NCBI RefSeq assembly: GCF_015482775.1
Contig: NZ_CP058214.1
Location: 1,736,001-1,800,000, forward strand
Source: Kaustia mangrovi
Lineage (GTDB): Bacteria; Pseudomonadota; Alphaproteobacteria; Rhizobiales; Im1
Reading direction: 5' to 3'
Length of the DNA stretch: 64,000 nt
Under the pieces are notes generated by a model. That model was given only the letters and a program-made list of their open reading frames with translations, searched no databases and was not told where the DNA came from. Positions within the stretch are counted from its first letter, which is position 1, and every line of letters starts with the position of its first letter. This document shows positions 8,554 to 16,912 of the stretch, piece after piece. The translations under genes were made by a program, and so were the position numbers.

Positions 8554-9638
8554 GCCGCGCGCGCTCCCGGAACGGGCACGCCGACCTTGCCGAGATCGCC
8601 GACGCGCTTCTCCACCATGGGAAGCACCTCCTTGCCGAAACGCTCCATGGATTTGAGGACCCGATCCTGGGAGATGCCGGGAATGGCCATGAAGCAGCTC
8701 ATATGGCTGGGCTGGAGCGCCTCGATATCGCGCACCAGCTTCTCCGCGACCGTCTCCGCATCGCCGATCAGCGTGTGCTCGACGATCTCCTCCAGCGGCG
8801 GCTCGTCGGCAGCCGGCGTCTCCTTGAGGAACGCCCCGTCGAGCTCGCCATAGCCCTGCCGCATCGCCATGGCGATGCGCCGGACGTAGCGCGCGCCGTC
8901 GGCCGCCCTGAGCGCCTCGTCACGGTCGTCGGTGACGAACACGTAGCGCTGCAGCGCGAAGGGCATGCTGGCCGGGTCGCCGCCGGCAAGACGATAGGTC
9001 TCCTGCACCTTGGCGCGGATCTGGCCGATGACCTCCACCGTGTTCCAGCCCGTGGTGAAGAACGGCACATAGCCGCGCTCGACCGCGCGCCGCTGGGTAT
9101 CGACATCGCCCGCCATGCCGGCGATGTAGATCTCCGGGCGCTTCTGGAGCGTGCGCACGGAGAAGCTGGTCTCCGGCATCGCGATATGCTCGCCCCTGAA
9201 GGTCAGCGGGTCGCCGGCGAGATAGGCATCCACGAAGTCCAGCGTCTCCAGGAAGATCTCCCGGCCCTGCTTGAGGTCGACGCCGAACTTGTGGAACTCG
9301 TACTCCTGATACCCCGTGCCGAAACCGAGAACGATACGCCCGCCGGAGAGCTGGTCGGCCATGCCGATATCCTCCAGCATGCGGATCGGCTCGTAGAGCG
9401 GCACGACGAACACCGCCGGGCCGAGCTTGATCCGGCTCGTCTGCCCGGCCATGTAGGTCGCCATGGTGAGTGGCGAGGGGCACAGGCAGTAATTGGAGAA
9501 GTGATGCTCGGCGAACCAGGCGGTCTCGAAGCCGAGCTCCTCCACGAGCCGGACCTGGTCGGCGGTCTCCGCATAGATCTCGCGCGGCGTCCTGGAGCGA
9601 TCGCGCTGGGTCATGAGGCAAAACAGACCGAAATGCAT
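8550..9638 (-). CDS. Luciferase-like (LLM class) flavin-dependent monooxygenase
   Basis: 362 residues from the ATG at 9638, preceded by GGGAG. The start reads MHFGLFCLMTQRD, typical of bacterial-luciferase-type TIM barrels. AWFAEHHFSNYC is the conserved substrate and flavin segment, and SGGRIVLGFGTGYQEYEF is the phosphate-binding region. A late insert, TPAADEPPLEEIVEHTLIGD, is common in this class. It uses reduced FMN and O2 and is probably fed by the FMN reductase translated directly after it. Two SDRs lie just upstream in the same orientation. The substrate is not identifiable. Confidence 0.9.
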   Translation of the reverse strand: MHFGLFCLMTQRDRSRTPREIYAETADQVRLVEELGFETAWFAEHHFSNYCLCPSPLTMATYMAGQTSRIKLGPAVFVVPLYEPIRMLEDIGMADQLSGGRIVLGFGTGYQEYEFHKFGVDLKQGREIFLETLDFVDAYLAGDPLTFRGEHIAMPETSFSVRTLQKRPEIYIAGMAGDVDTQRRAVERGYVPFFTTGWNTVEVIGQIRAKVQETYRLAGGDPASMPFALQRYVFVTDDRDEALRAADGARYVRRIAMAMRQGYGELDGAFLKETPAADEPPLEEIVEHTLIGDAETVAEKLVRDIEALQPSHMSCFMAIPGISQDRVLKSMERFGKEVLPMVEKRVGDLGKVGVPVPGARAA

Positions 9639-9658
9639 GATGGAAACTCCCTTTCGCG

Positions 9659-10426
9659 TCAGAATCCGACGATTGTCTCGCCGCCATTGGGGCTGATGGC
9701 CTGGCCGGTGATGAAGTCCGCCTGTCCGGACGCCAGGAAGGCCACCGCATAGGCGATCTCCTCCGGTTGCGCCCAGCGCCCGAGCGGCACGCGCTTCTCC
9801 TTCTCGCGGATCTTGTCCCAGCCTTGCACCTTCACCGGCATCTCGGTGACGACGCCGCCGGGGCAGACCGCGTTGACATGGATGTTCCAGGACGCGAGCT
9901 CCTTCGCCCACGCCTTGGTGAGCCCGAGAAGCGCCGTCTTGGCCGCGCAGTAATGAGAGGCCGTCTCGTGGCCGTTCATGCCCCATATGGAGGAGATGTT
10001 GACGATCTTGCCGGACCGGCGCTCCTTCATGACGGGAATGACGGCCTGCCCGCAGAAGAACGAGCCCTTGACGTGAATATCGAACATGCGCTGGTAGCGC
10101 GCCTCGTCGATCTCCTCGATCGCGGCGTGCTCGCCGATGCCGGCATTGTTGACGAGAATGTCGACCGGGCCGAGGGTCGTGCCGATCTCGGCGACCAAGT
10201 CGGCCATGGCGCGCGGATCGTCGACGCTGGCGTGGGACACCATGGCCCGCCGGCCCAGCCCGCGCACGGCGTCGGCCGTCTCGCCCGCCTCGTCCTCAAG
10301 GACGTCGTGGACCACGATGTCGGCCCCGCGCCTGGCCATGAGCAGCGCATGGGCCCGCCCCATACCGCGGCCGGAGCCGGTGATCCAGGCCACCTTGCCG
10401 TCCAGTCCGATCGGATCGCTTGGCAT
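9659..10426 (-). CDS. SDR-family oxidoreductase A (tandem paralogue)
   Basis: 255 residues from the ATG at 10426, preceded by GGAGGG; a longer frame to 10468 overlaps the neighbour without a ribosome site. Cofactor loop TGSGRGMG at about 16-23, NNAG at about 93-96, and catalytic Ser146, Tyr159 and Lys163 (YCAAK) are intact. The C-terminus PNGGETIVG is shared with the next gene, and the two align over their full length, so they arose by tandem duplication. It probably acts in oxidation of a hydroxyl on the same compound handled by the neighbouring monooxygenase and ABC transporter. The substrate is unknown. Confidence 0.9.
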   Translation of the reverse strand: MPSDPIGLDGKVAWITGSGRGMGRAHALLMARRGADIVVHDVLEDEAGETADAVRGLGRRAMVSHASVDDPRAMADLVAEIGTTLGPVDILVNNAGIGEHAAIEEIDEARYQRMFDIHVKGSFFCGQAVIPVMKERRSGKIVNISSIWGMNGHETASHYCAAKTALLGLTKAWAKELASWNIHVNAVCPGGVVTEMPVKVQGWDKIREKEKRVPLGRWAQPEEIAYAVAFLASGQADFITGQAISPNGGETIVGF

Positions 10427-10439
10427 CGTCCCTCCCTCC

Positions 10440-11195
10440 TCAGTAGCCGACAATGGTCTCGCCCCCATTGGGGCTGAGCACCTGTCCGGTGACGAAATCG
10501 GCCTCGGGCGACGCCAGATAGGCCACGGCGTAAGACATTTCGACGGGCTCGCAATAGCGCTTCAGCGGCACCTTCTCCTCCTTCGCCTTGAGGATCTCCG
10601 TATTGTCGAGCTTGACCGGCCCGCCGGAGCGCACGCCGCCCGGCGCGACGGCGTTGACGTGGATGTTCCAGGGCGCGAGCTCCTTGGCCCATGCCTTGGT
10701 GAAACCGAGCAGCGCGGCCTTGGCGGCGCAGTAATGCGGCGCGACCGGCGCGCCCGCCATGCCCCAGATGGAGGAGATGTTCACGATCTTGCCGTAGCGC
10801 CTCTCCTTCATGGCCGGCAGGACGGCCTGTGTGCAGAAGAACGAGCCGCGCACATGGACGTCGAACATCCGGCCGAAGTCCTCCTCGGTGATCTCCTCCG
10901 TCTGCGCGCGCTGTCCGAAGCCCGCATTGTTGACGAGGATGTCGATGCCCCCCAGCGTGACCGCCGCCTCGCCGACCATGGCCCTGACCGCCGCGACATC
11001 GGCCATGTCGACCACGCCGACATGGGCGCGGCGCCCCTTGGCGAGGACCAGCTCGGCCGTCTCGTGCGCGGCATCCTCGCGGATATCGGAGACGACGATA
11101 TCGGCGCCACGCTCGGCCATGAGCAGCGCATGGGCCCGTCCCATGCCGTCGCCCGAACCGGTGATCAGGGCAATCTTGTTATCCAGCACTCCCAT
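10440..11195 (-). CDS. SDR-family oxidoreductase B (tandem paralogue)
   Basis: 251 residues with TGSGDGMG at about 12-19, NNAG at about 89-92, catalytic Ser141 or 142, Tyr155 and Lys159. It is the close paralogue of SDR A. Differences cluster in the substrate loop after strand 6 (APGGVRSGGPVKLDN against CPGGVVTEMPVKVQG), which suggests divergent specificity or stereochemistry rather than a redundant copy. It sits six bases downstream of the ABC ATPase stop-side and 13 bases upstream of SDR A, within the same minus-strand transcript. Confidence 0.9.
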   Translation of the reverse strand: MGVLDNKIALITGSGDGMGRAHALLMAERGADIVVSDIREDAAHETAELVLAKGRRAHVGVVDMADVAAVRAMVGEAAVTLGGIDILVNNAGFGQRAQTEEITEEDFGRMFDVHVRGSFFCTQAVLPAMKERRYGKIVNISSIWGMAGAPVAPHYCAAKAALLGFTKAWAKELAPWNIHVNAVAPGGVRSGGPVKLDNTEILKAKEEKVPLKRYCEPVEMSYAVAYLASPEADFVTGQVLSPNGGETIVGY

Positions 11196-11201
11196 CTGCT
11201 C

Positions 11202-12311
11202 CTACTCCTTGGGGATCAGCAACGTATCCGCGGCAGGCCAGGTCAGGGTGACCGGCCGGCCCACATCGAACAGTTCCACCTGGCGCTGGGAGGCCAGCCG
11301 GACCGTGACCGAGCGCGCCTCGTCCAGCTTCACGCGATAGCGCACCGTGCCGGCCGTATAGACGGCGTCGGCGACCGTTCCGCCGATCCGGTTGGAGCAC
11401 GCGACCTCGCCGGTCAGCGTCCCCTCCGCGATGGCGATGGATTCCGGGCGCACGCAGATGACGTGGCTGCCGCCCCCGACCGCGCCGGCGCCGGGCGGTG
11501 CGGCCGCCTTGAGCGCCACGTCGCCCCCGATATCGACGCGCGCCAACCCGTCGCCCGCCGGCGAGGCGGCATCCACCTCGAACAGGTTGGCATCGCCGAG
11601 GAAGCTCGCCACGAAGGCGTTGCGCGGGTGCTCGTAGAGCTCGCGCGGACGGCCATGCTGGATGATGCGCCCGCCATTCATGATGGCGATGCGGTCGGAC
11701 ATGGTCGCCGCCTCGTCCTGATCGTGGGTGACATAGAGGATCGTGGCGCGGATCTGGCGGTGGAACGCCTTGATCTCGAACTGCATCTCCTCGCGCAGGT
11801 TCTTGTCGAGCGCGCCCAGCGGCTCGTCCATCAGCAGGATCCGGGGGTCGTAGACGGCGGCGCGGGCAAGCGCCACACGCTGCTGCTGGCCACCGGAGAG
11901 CTGACCGATGGCGCGCTTGCCCATATCCGGCAGGCGCACCGTCGCCAGCATGCGCTCGACCCGCTCGCGCACATCCCGCGCGGCCATCTTGCGCAGCCTC
12001 AGGGGGAAGGCGACATTGTCGAACACCGACATGTGCGGGAACAGCGCATAGTTCTGGAACACCATCCCGATATTGCGCCGGAAGGGCGGCATGGAGACGA
12101 CGTCGTCGCCATCGATCTCGATATGGCCGCCCGTCGGGGGAATGAAGCCCGCCACCGCACCGAGCAGCGTGGACTTGCCGGACCCGCTCGGCCCGATCAG
12201 CGAGAAGAACTCGCCGGGCTCGATCTCGATGGAGGTGGGTTCGAGCGCCGTCACGTCGCCATAGCGCTTGGCGACGTCGCGCAGGACGAGGCGCGCACCG
12301 TGGTCAGCCAT
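11202..12311 (-). CDS. ABC transporter ATP-binding protein, spermidine/putrescine (PotA) type
   Basis: 369 residues from ATG 12311. Walker A GPSGSGKST, Q-loop VFQNYALFPHM, signature LSGGQQQRVALARA, Walker B LLMDEPLGALD and the switch histidine THDQDEA are all present. The C-terminal third is a TOBE-type regulatory domain of the PotA/FbpC class. The start overlaps the last eight bases of the upstream permease. It energises the two permeases and PotD-like receptor that follow on the minus strand. The TOBE_2 form supports a polyamine, amino-alcohol or similar cationic or zwitterionic substrate, though this group is broad. Confidence 0.93.
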   Translation of the reverse strand: MADHGARLVLRDVAKRYGDVTALEPTSIEIEPGEFFSLIGPSGSGKSTLLGAVAGFIPPTGGHIEIDGDDVVSMPPFRRNIGMVFQNYALFPHMSVFDNVAFPLRLRKMAARDVRERVERMLATVRLPDMGKRAIGQLSGGQQQRVALARAAVYDPRILLMDEPLGALDKNLREEMQFEIKAFHRQIRATILYVTHDQDEAATMSDRIAIMNGGRIIQHGRPRELYEHPRNAFVASFLGDANLFEVDAASPAGDGLARVDIGGDVALKAAAPPGAGAVGGGSHVICVRPESIAIAEGTLTGEVACSNRIGGTVADAVYTAGTVRYRVKLDEARSVTVRLASQRQVELFDVGRPVTLTWPAADTLLIPKE

Positions 12312-13119
12312 GGGCGCCTCCCGTGCGCCGAGCCGCCGACCATTGCAGCAGGGCCACAACCGCCAGCATCACCAGCGTGAAGGCGAAGACGAGCGTGGCG
12401 ACCGCCGCGATGGTGGGGGTCAGGAAATCGGAGAGCTGTTCCCAGATCAGCCGCGGCAGCGTCCGCGTCGAGGCGCCGGTGAGGAACAGCGAGAGCATCA
12501 GCTCATCGAAGGAGGTGGCGAAGGCGAGGATGCCGCCCACGATCACGCCAATTCGTATCATCGGAAACGTCACCTTCCAGAAGGTCTGCCAGAGATTGGC
12601 CCCGAGCGTCATGGCGGCGAGCTCAAGCGCGCCGGAATAGCCCGTCAGCGAGGCCGAGACAGTGATGAAGACAAGGGGAAACCCGATCGCGGTATGGCCG
12701 ATGATCGCCGCGAAATGGCTGCGCAGCAGGCCGAGATCCAGCATGACCGGATAGAGCCCGATGGCGAGGATCACATGCGGCATCATCATCGGCGCCACGA
12801 CGATGGCGGAGGCCATGCCGGCCCAGGAGAACCCGCCGCGCGTCACCGTGATGGCCGCCAGCGTGCCGAGCACCATGGAGAGGACCGCGGTCGGCACGCC
12901 GATCAGCAGGCTGTTGATCACCGCGTCGAGCCAGGCGGAGTTCTCCGCCATGCGGTGATACCATTTGAGCGACCAGCTCTCCGGCGGAAAGGAGAGATAG
13001 TTCTGCCCGCTGAACGAGAGCGGCACGACCACGAAGGCCGGCAGGATGAGATAGAGGAGGATCAGGCCTGCAAGGCCGGCAAGCGCCACCCGCGCGATCC
13101 TGTATGCTGCGCTTTCCAT
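12304..13119 (-). CDS. ABC transporter permease, PotC type
   Basis: 271 residues with six membrane helices. The EAA-loop (AAMTLGANLWQTFWKVTFP), which docks on the ATPase, is at about residues 170-188. Helix 1 runs from about residue 10 to 30. The stop overlaps the ATPase start. It is the second of two permeases, three bases after the first one, and pairs with it as a heterodimer. No unusual insertions are visible. Confidence 0.93.
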   Translation of the reverse strand: MESAAYRIARVALAGLAGLILLYLILPAFVVVPLSFSGQNYLSFPPESWSLKWYHRMAENSAWLDAVINSLLIGVPTAVLSMVLGTLAAITVTRGGFSWAGMASAIVVAPMMMPHVILAIGLYPVMLDLGLLRSHFAAIIGHTAIGFPLVFITVSASLTGYSGALELAAMTLGANLWQTFWKVTFPMIRIGVIVGGILAFATSFDELMLSLFLTGASTRTLPRLIWEQLSDFLTPTIAAVATLVFAFTLVMLAVVALLQWSAARRTGGAHG

Positions 13120-13122
13120 GGG

Positions 13123-13995
13123 TCACGCCCCCTTCGCGAAGCCGCCGGCAGCGCCGCCGGTGACGCGCACATAGAGCGCATAGATCACCAGCGTGATGAC
13201 GAGCAGCAGGGTCGCCAGCGACGAGGCGAGCCCCCAGTCGAAGAACACATTCGCCTGCTGCTCGATCAGCACCGCCGCCATGAGGTGCTTCGGGCCGCCG
13301 AGCAGGGCGGGCGTGATGAAGAAGCCGAGCGACAGCATGAACACCACCGCCGAGCCCGCGCTGATGCCGGGCACGGAGAGCGGCAGGAACACTTTCGCGA
13401 AGGCGATCAGCGGGTTGGCGCCCATCACCTCCGCGGCACGGATCAGCGAGCGGTCGATGGCGCGCATATTGGCCACTAGCGGCAGGATCATGAACGGCAG
13501 CATGATATGCACCATGCCGACATTGACCGCGAGCGTCCCGGGGATGAAGCGGAACGGCTCGTCGGCCACGCCAAGCGCCACGAAGGCGTCGTTCAGTACG
13601 CCCTTTCGCTGGAAGACGACCATCCAGGAGTAAGACCGGATCACCGCACTGGTCCACAGCGGGATAATGACGAAGGCCGCCATGACCTGGAGCCGCGTGC
13701 CGCGTGCCGACGACATCACATAGGCCACCGGATAGGCGATCACGAGACAGAGCAGCGTGACGATCAGCGTCGTCTCCACGGTGTTGTAGAGCACATGGAC
13801 ATAGAGGCTGCTCTCGGTGATGCGCGCATAATTCTGAAACCCCGGCACCGGGTCCGTGAAGCCGCGCGCGACCACCAGGACAAGCGGCCAGAAGAAGAAC
13901 AGGGCGAGGAACAGGGCGGGCGGCACGATCAGCCAGCGATAGCCGGTCGTCGCCGTCCATGCTCCGGGCCTGTTGTCTCTGTTTCTCGACAGCAA
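13123..13995 (-). CDS. ABC transporter permease, PotB type
   Basis: 290 residues and six membrane helices; the EAA-loop reads AAEVMGANPLIAFAKVFLP. A short polar N-terminus (RNRDNRPGAW) precedes helix 1. It follows the binding-protein gene after a 134-base spacer containing a GC-rich hairpin, which probably lowers permease expression relative to the receptor. The partner permease starts three bases after its stop. Confidence 0.92.
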   Translation of the reverse strand: MLSRNRDNRPGAWTATTGYRWLIVPPALFLALFFFWPLVLVVARGFTDPVPGFQNYARITESSLYVHVLYNTVETTLIVTLLCLVIAYPVAYVMSSARGTRLQVMAAFVIIPLWTSAVIRSYSWMVVFQRKGVLNDAFVALGVADEPFRFIPGTLAVNVGMVHIMLPFMILPLVANMRAIDRSLIRAAEVMGANPLIAFAKVFLPLSVPGISAGSAVVFMLSLGFFITPALLGGPKHLMAAVLIEQQANVFFDWGLASSLATLLLVITLVIYALYVRVTGGAAGGFAKGA

Positions 13996-14014
13996 CGCTC
14001 AACACTCCCCTCGT

Positions 14015-14041
14015 GCCGGCGAGGCCTTCCGCCCCGCCGGC
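14015..14041 (-). terminator. Hairpin between binding protein and permeases (probable attenuating stem-loop)
   Basis: GCCGGCG and CGCCGGC form a seven-base stem around a 13-base loop, with further GC-rich pairing on both sides. It lies in the only real gap of the transporter operon, directly after the binding-protein stop. There is no U tract, so it is more likely an RNA-processing or partial-termination element than a full terminator. Confidence 0.35.
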
Positions 14042-14129
14042 CTCACTGCCCGCCCCCGGATCCCGCATGGCGGGGAACCGGGGGAGCGCCATTGCCCGCG
14101 CCGTGCCCCGCACAGCGCGGGCCGCGGCT

Positions 14130-15185
14130 TCAGCTCAACAGCCATTCGTTGAAGCGCTCGGAGACCTTCTGTCCATTGTCGACCCAATAGTCGAGGTCGA
14201 GCAGGATGCCCTTGTCGTAGTTCTGCGGCGAGGACGGGAGCGCCTCCTTCGTCCTGTCGTCGAGCAGGGCAAAGGCCTCCTTGTTCACCGGCCCGTAGGG
14301 GATCTCGCGCGAATAGTCGGCCTGGGCCTTGGGAGACAGGCAGAAATTGATGAGCTCCATGGCCTCCTTCGCATTCGGCGCGCCCTTCGGCACCGCCCAG
14401 GCATCGTTGACGAAGACCGCCTGGTCGAAGGTGAAGTCGACAGGCGCCCCGTCGAGCTTGGGCTGATGCACGCGCCCGTTCCAGATCGCACCGACATCGA
14501 CCTCGCCGTCCAGAAGGAGCTGGGCGCCCTGCGCCCCGCGCTCCCACCAGACCAGCTTGTCCCTGATCTTGCCGAGGCTCTTCAGGCCGCGCTCGACATC
14601 GAGCGGATAGAGCTCGTCCATGGCGACGCCATCCGCCAGAAGCGCGGCCTCGAGCGTCTGATAGGGTCGCTTCCACAGGCCGATGCGGCCGTCATAGGCC
14701 CACATCTCCGCCCAGTTCTGCGGCGGGTTCGCGGTCACGTTCTCCGTGTTCCAGGCCACGTGATAGGCCGCGACATCGGTGAGCACGAGGTCCTTGCGCG
14801 CCGCGCCGGCGATCAGGTTCGTCTTGTCGACGACGGAGTAGTCGATCGGCTCCAGCATGCCCTCGCGTCCGAGCAGCAGGAGCTGCTCCGGCGGCGCCTG
14901 GACCACGTCCCATTCCACCTGCCCCTGCTCGACCATCGCCTTGAGCTTGGCCAGCGGATTGGACGTGGTGACAATCTCGATATCCGTCTTTTCGGTGAAC
15001 GGCGTGAAGATTGATTTCTTGTACGCATTCTCAAGCTTGCCCCCGCCGGTGGCGACGACGAGCTGGCTGGCCTTGGCCGAGACGCCCCTTGAGGACAGAA
15101 GCGCAAGCGACGCCGCCCCGCCAGCCAGTCCCAGAGCCTGACGCCGGGTCCACCCCGGCCTGCCGATTGGTTTCAACTTCGACAT
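14130..15185 (-). CDS. Extracellular solute-binding protein, PotD-like, with Tat signal
   Basis: 351 residues. The N-terminus contains a twin-arginine motif (TRRQALGLA, Arg14-Arg15) followed by a hydrophobic run and a VSAKA cleavage region, so export is probably by the Tat route, folded. The mature domain has the bilobed type II fold of spermidine/putrescine receptors (GGGKLENAYKKSIFTPF near the start; WYWVDNGQ-like end). It is the receptor for the permeases and ATPase downstream. Its ligand is inferred only from family: polyamine, opine or similar small molecule. The neighbouring class III aminotransferase would fit a primary amine. Confidence 0.9.
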   Translation of the reverse strand: MSKLKPIGRPGWTRRQALGLAGGAASLALLSSRGVSAKASQLVVATGGGKLENAYKKSIFTPFTEKTDIEIVTTSNPLAKLKAMVEQGQVEWDVVQAPPEQLLLLGREGMLEPIDYSVVDKTNLIAGAARKDLVLTDVAAYHVAWNTENVTANPPQNWAEMWAYDGRIGLWKRPYQTLEAALLADGVAMDELYPLDVERGLKSLGKIRDKLVWWERGAQGAQLLLDGEVDVGAIWNGRVHQPKLDGAPVDFTFDQAVFVNDAWAVPKGAPNAKEAMELINFCLSPKAQADYSREIPYGPVNKEAFALLDDRTKEALPSSPQNYDKGILLDLDYWVDNGQKVSERFNEWLLS

Positions 15186-15237
15186 GATCTCACCTCCCTT
15201 GGCTCAAACGCGTTGACACATCACCCCGGTCCCGGGC

Positions 15238-15996
15238 TCATCTCATCCCGAGACCCCCGTTGACCATGACGGTTTCGCCCGTCATGAAGCGATTGCCGGG
15301 CGAGGCGAGAAACACGATCACCTCGGCAATATCGTCCGGCGCCCCCACCCGGCCGAGCGGAATGGTCTTGCCGCGCTCGGCAAGATCGTAGCGTTCCACG
15401 ATGCGCTCCGTGGCCGTCGGGCCGGGGGCGACGCCGTTCACCAATATCCCGTGGCAAGCCAGATCCGCGGCCACCGAGCGGGTCAGGCTCACGACCGCAG
15501 CCTTCGCCGCGGCGTAATGGAACATGCCGGGCCTCGGCACGAACGCGGCGTTCGAGGCCACATTGACGATCCGCCCTCCTCCGCCGTCGATCATCGCGCT
15601 GCAGAGATGTTTCATGGCGAGCCAGACCGACTTGGCGTTCGCGTCGAAGACGAGATCCCACTCCCCGACATCGGCCTCGCGAAAGGTGGAATAGCGCCAC
15701 GTTCCGGCATTGTTGACGAGCACATCGAGCCGGCCGCCGAGCCCGGCGACCGTCTCGCCAAGGCCCGCCACCTGCTCCTCCCTGGAGAGGTCGCACGCCA
15801 CAGCCTGCGCGCGGACGCCGGCATTGCGGGCCTGGCGCGCGGTGGCCTCCACCGCCTCGCCGTCGAGATCGGGCAGCACGAGATCTGCGCCCTCGCCCGC
15901 GAGCATCAGCGCGACCTCGCGGCCGATGCCGCGCCCCGCGCCCGTCACCATCGCCACCTGCCCGTCAAACGCGCGCACCGCCATGGCCCGCCTCAC
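15238..15996 (-). CDS. SDR-family oxidoreductase C
   Basis: 252 residues from a GTG at 15996 that overlaps the preceding stop by four bases (GTGA); an ATG four codons later is an alternative. TGAGRGIG at about 18-25, NNAG near 95-98, catalytic Ser148, Tyr161 and Lys165 (YAAAK) are intact. LPDLD after beta-2 favours NAD. It pairs with SDR D: both share GETV-[MI]-x-NGG ends and FLASP[AG]NR. It is followed by the PotD-like receptor 52 bases downstream, probably in one transcript. Confidence 0.88.
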   Translation of the reverse strand: MRRAMAVRAFDGQVAMVTGAGRGIGREVALMLAGEGADLVLPDLDGEAVEATARQARNAGVRAQAVACDLSREEQVAGLGETVAGLGGRLDVLVNNAGTWRYSTFREADVGEWDLVFDANAKSVWLAMKHLCSAMIDGGGGRIVNVASNAAFVPRPGMFHYAAAKAAVVSLTRSVAADLACHGILVNGVAPGPTATERIVERYDLAERGKTIPLGRVGAPDDIAEVIVFLASPGNRFMTGETVMVNGGLGMR

Positions 15997-16739
15997 ACCA
16001 TGACCGTGCCGCCATTGGCGATCACGGTCTCGCCGACGACATACCGGTTGGCGGGCGAGGCGAGGAACAGGATGACCTCGCCGATATCCTGGGGCTCCGC
16101 GGCATGGCCGACCGGAATGGCCTTGGCGCGCTCGGCGAACCAGTCCTGCTGGCGCGCGATCTCCGTCGCGATGGCACCGGGGCTCACCGCGTTGACCAGG
16201 ACCTGTTGCGGGGCCAGCTCGGCCGCCAGCGATTTCGTGAGGCTGACCACCGCCGCCTTGGCAGCCGCGTAATGGGGAAGGTTCGGCTTGGCGCGGTGGG
16301 CGTCCGTCGAGGCGACGTTGACGATGCGCCCGTAGCCGCGCTCCACCATCAGGCCCATCAGGGCGCGCGATGTCAGGAAGGGGACGGTGACATTGGTCCG
16401 GAAGGTCCAGTCCCAGTCCGTCAGTGTGATCTCGTGGGCGCGCCCGAAGCGCCAGCCCCCGGCATTGTTGACGAGAATGTCGAGCCGGCCGCCATGCGCC
16501 GTGGCTATGGTCTCGCGCAGTCCGGCAAGCTCGTCCTCGTCGGCCAGGTCGATGCCGATGCCGGTGGCCTTCAGGCCGCGTCCGCGCAAGCCTTCCGCAT
16601 TGGCCTCGGCCGCGGCACCGTCCAGATCGAGCAGCAGGACGTGCGCTCCGCGCTCCGCCAGCATCGCTGCCACGGCCTGCCCCAGCCCCCGCGCCGCGCC
16701 TGTTACCGCCGCAACCTGATCCTCGAAGCTTCCGGTCAT
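15993..16739 (-). CDS. SDR-family oxidoreductase D
   Basis: 248 residues from ATG 16739, placed after GGGAGGGAGG; the longer frame to 16766 is rejected. TGAARGLG at about 13-20, NNAG at 91-94, catalytic Ser144, Tyr157 and Lys161. It is the first gene of the long minus-strand run and is divergent from the aminotransferase across a 173-base spacer with two dyads. It is a paralogue of SDR C. Having two SDR pairs around one transporter suggests a multi-step oxidation of a polyhydroxylated or stereochemically mixed substrate. Confidence 0.88.
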   Translation of the reverse strand: MTGSFEDQVAAVTGAARGLGQAVAAMLAERGAHVLLLDLDGAAAEANAEGLRGRGLKATGIGIDLADEDELAGLRETIATAHGGRLDILVNNAGGWRFGRAHEITLTDWDWTFRTNVTVPFLTSRALMGLMVERGYGRIVNVASTDAHRAKPNLPHYAAAKAAVVSLTKSLAAELAPQQVLVNAVSPGAIATEIARQQDWFAERAKAIPVGHAAEPQDIGEVILFLASPANRYVVGETVIANGGTVMV

Positions 16740-16771
16740 CCGTTTCGCCTCCCTCCCACGAAACATCGGAA

Positions 16772-16781
16772 TGTTATAACA
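16772..16781. promoter_or_regulatory. Palindrome TGTTATAACA in divergent SDR/aminotransferase promoter
   Basis: TGTTATAACA is a perfect ten-base palindrome 33 bases upstream of SDR D. The bases that follow it (ATAACACGA) nearly recur as ATTACACGA at about 19188-19196, just upstream of the RpiR gene. That is weak support for an RpiR operator. Confidence 0.35.
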
Positions 16782-16821
16782 CGACGATGCACCGATTGTA
16801 TCACTATGTCAAATCTTGAAT

Positions 16822-16837
16822 CGTTTGTTGCAAAACG
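16822..16837. promoter_or_regulatory. Dyad upstream of aminotransferase
   Basis: CGTTT and AAACG flank GTTGCA, giving a 16-base dyad 76 bases upstream of the aminotransferase start. It sits in the AT-richer part of the divergent spacer where promoters are expected. The binding protein is unknown. Confidence 0.3.
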
Positions 16838-16912
16838 GTGCGAAGCCGTCTACCGTTCGCGCCTAGGTTGGTTGACAGCACCAGAACGGTTCTCTCGAGG
16901 AAGATCCTGCGC

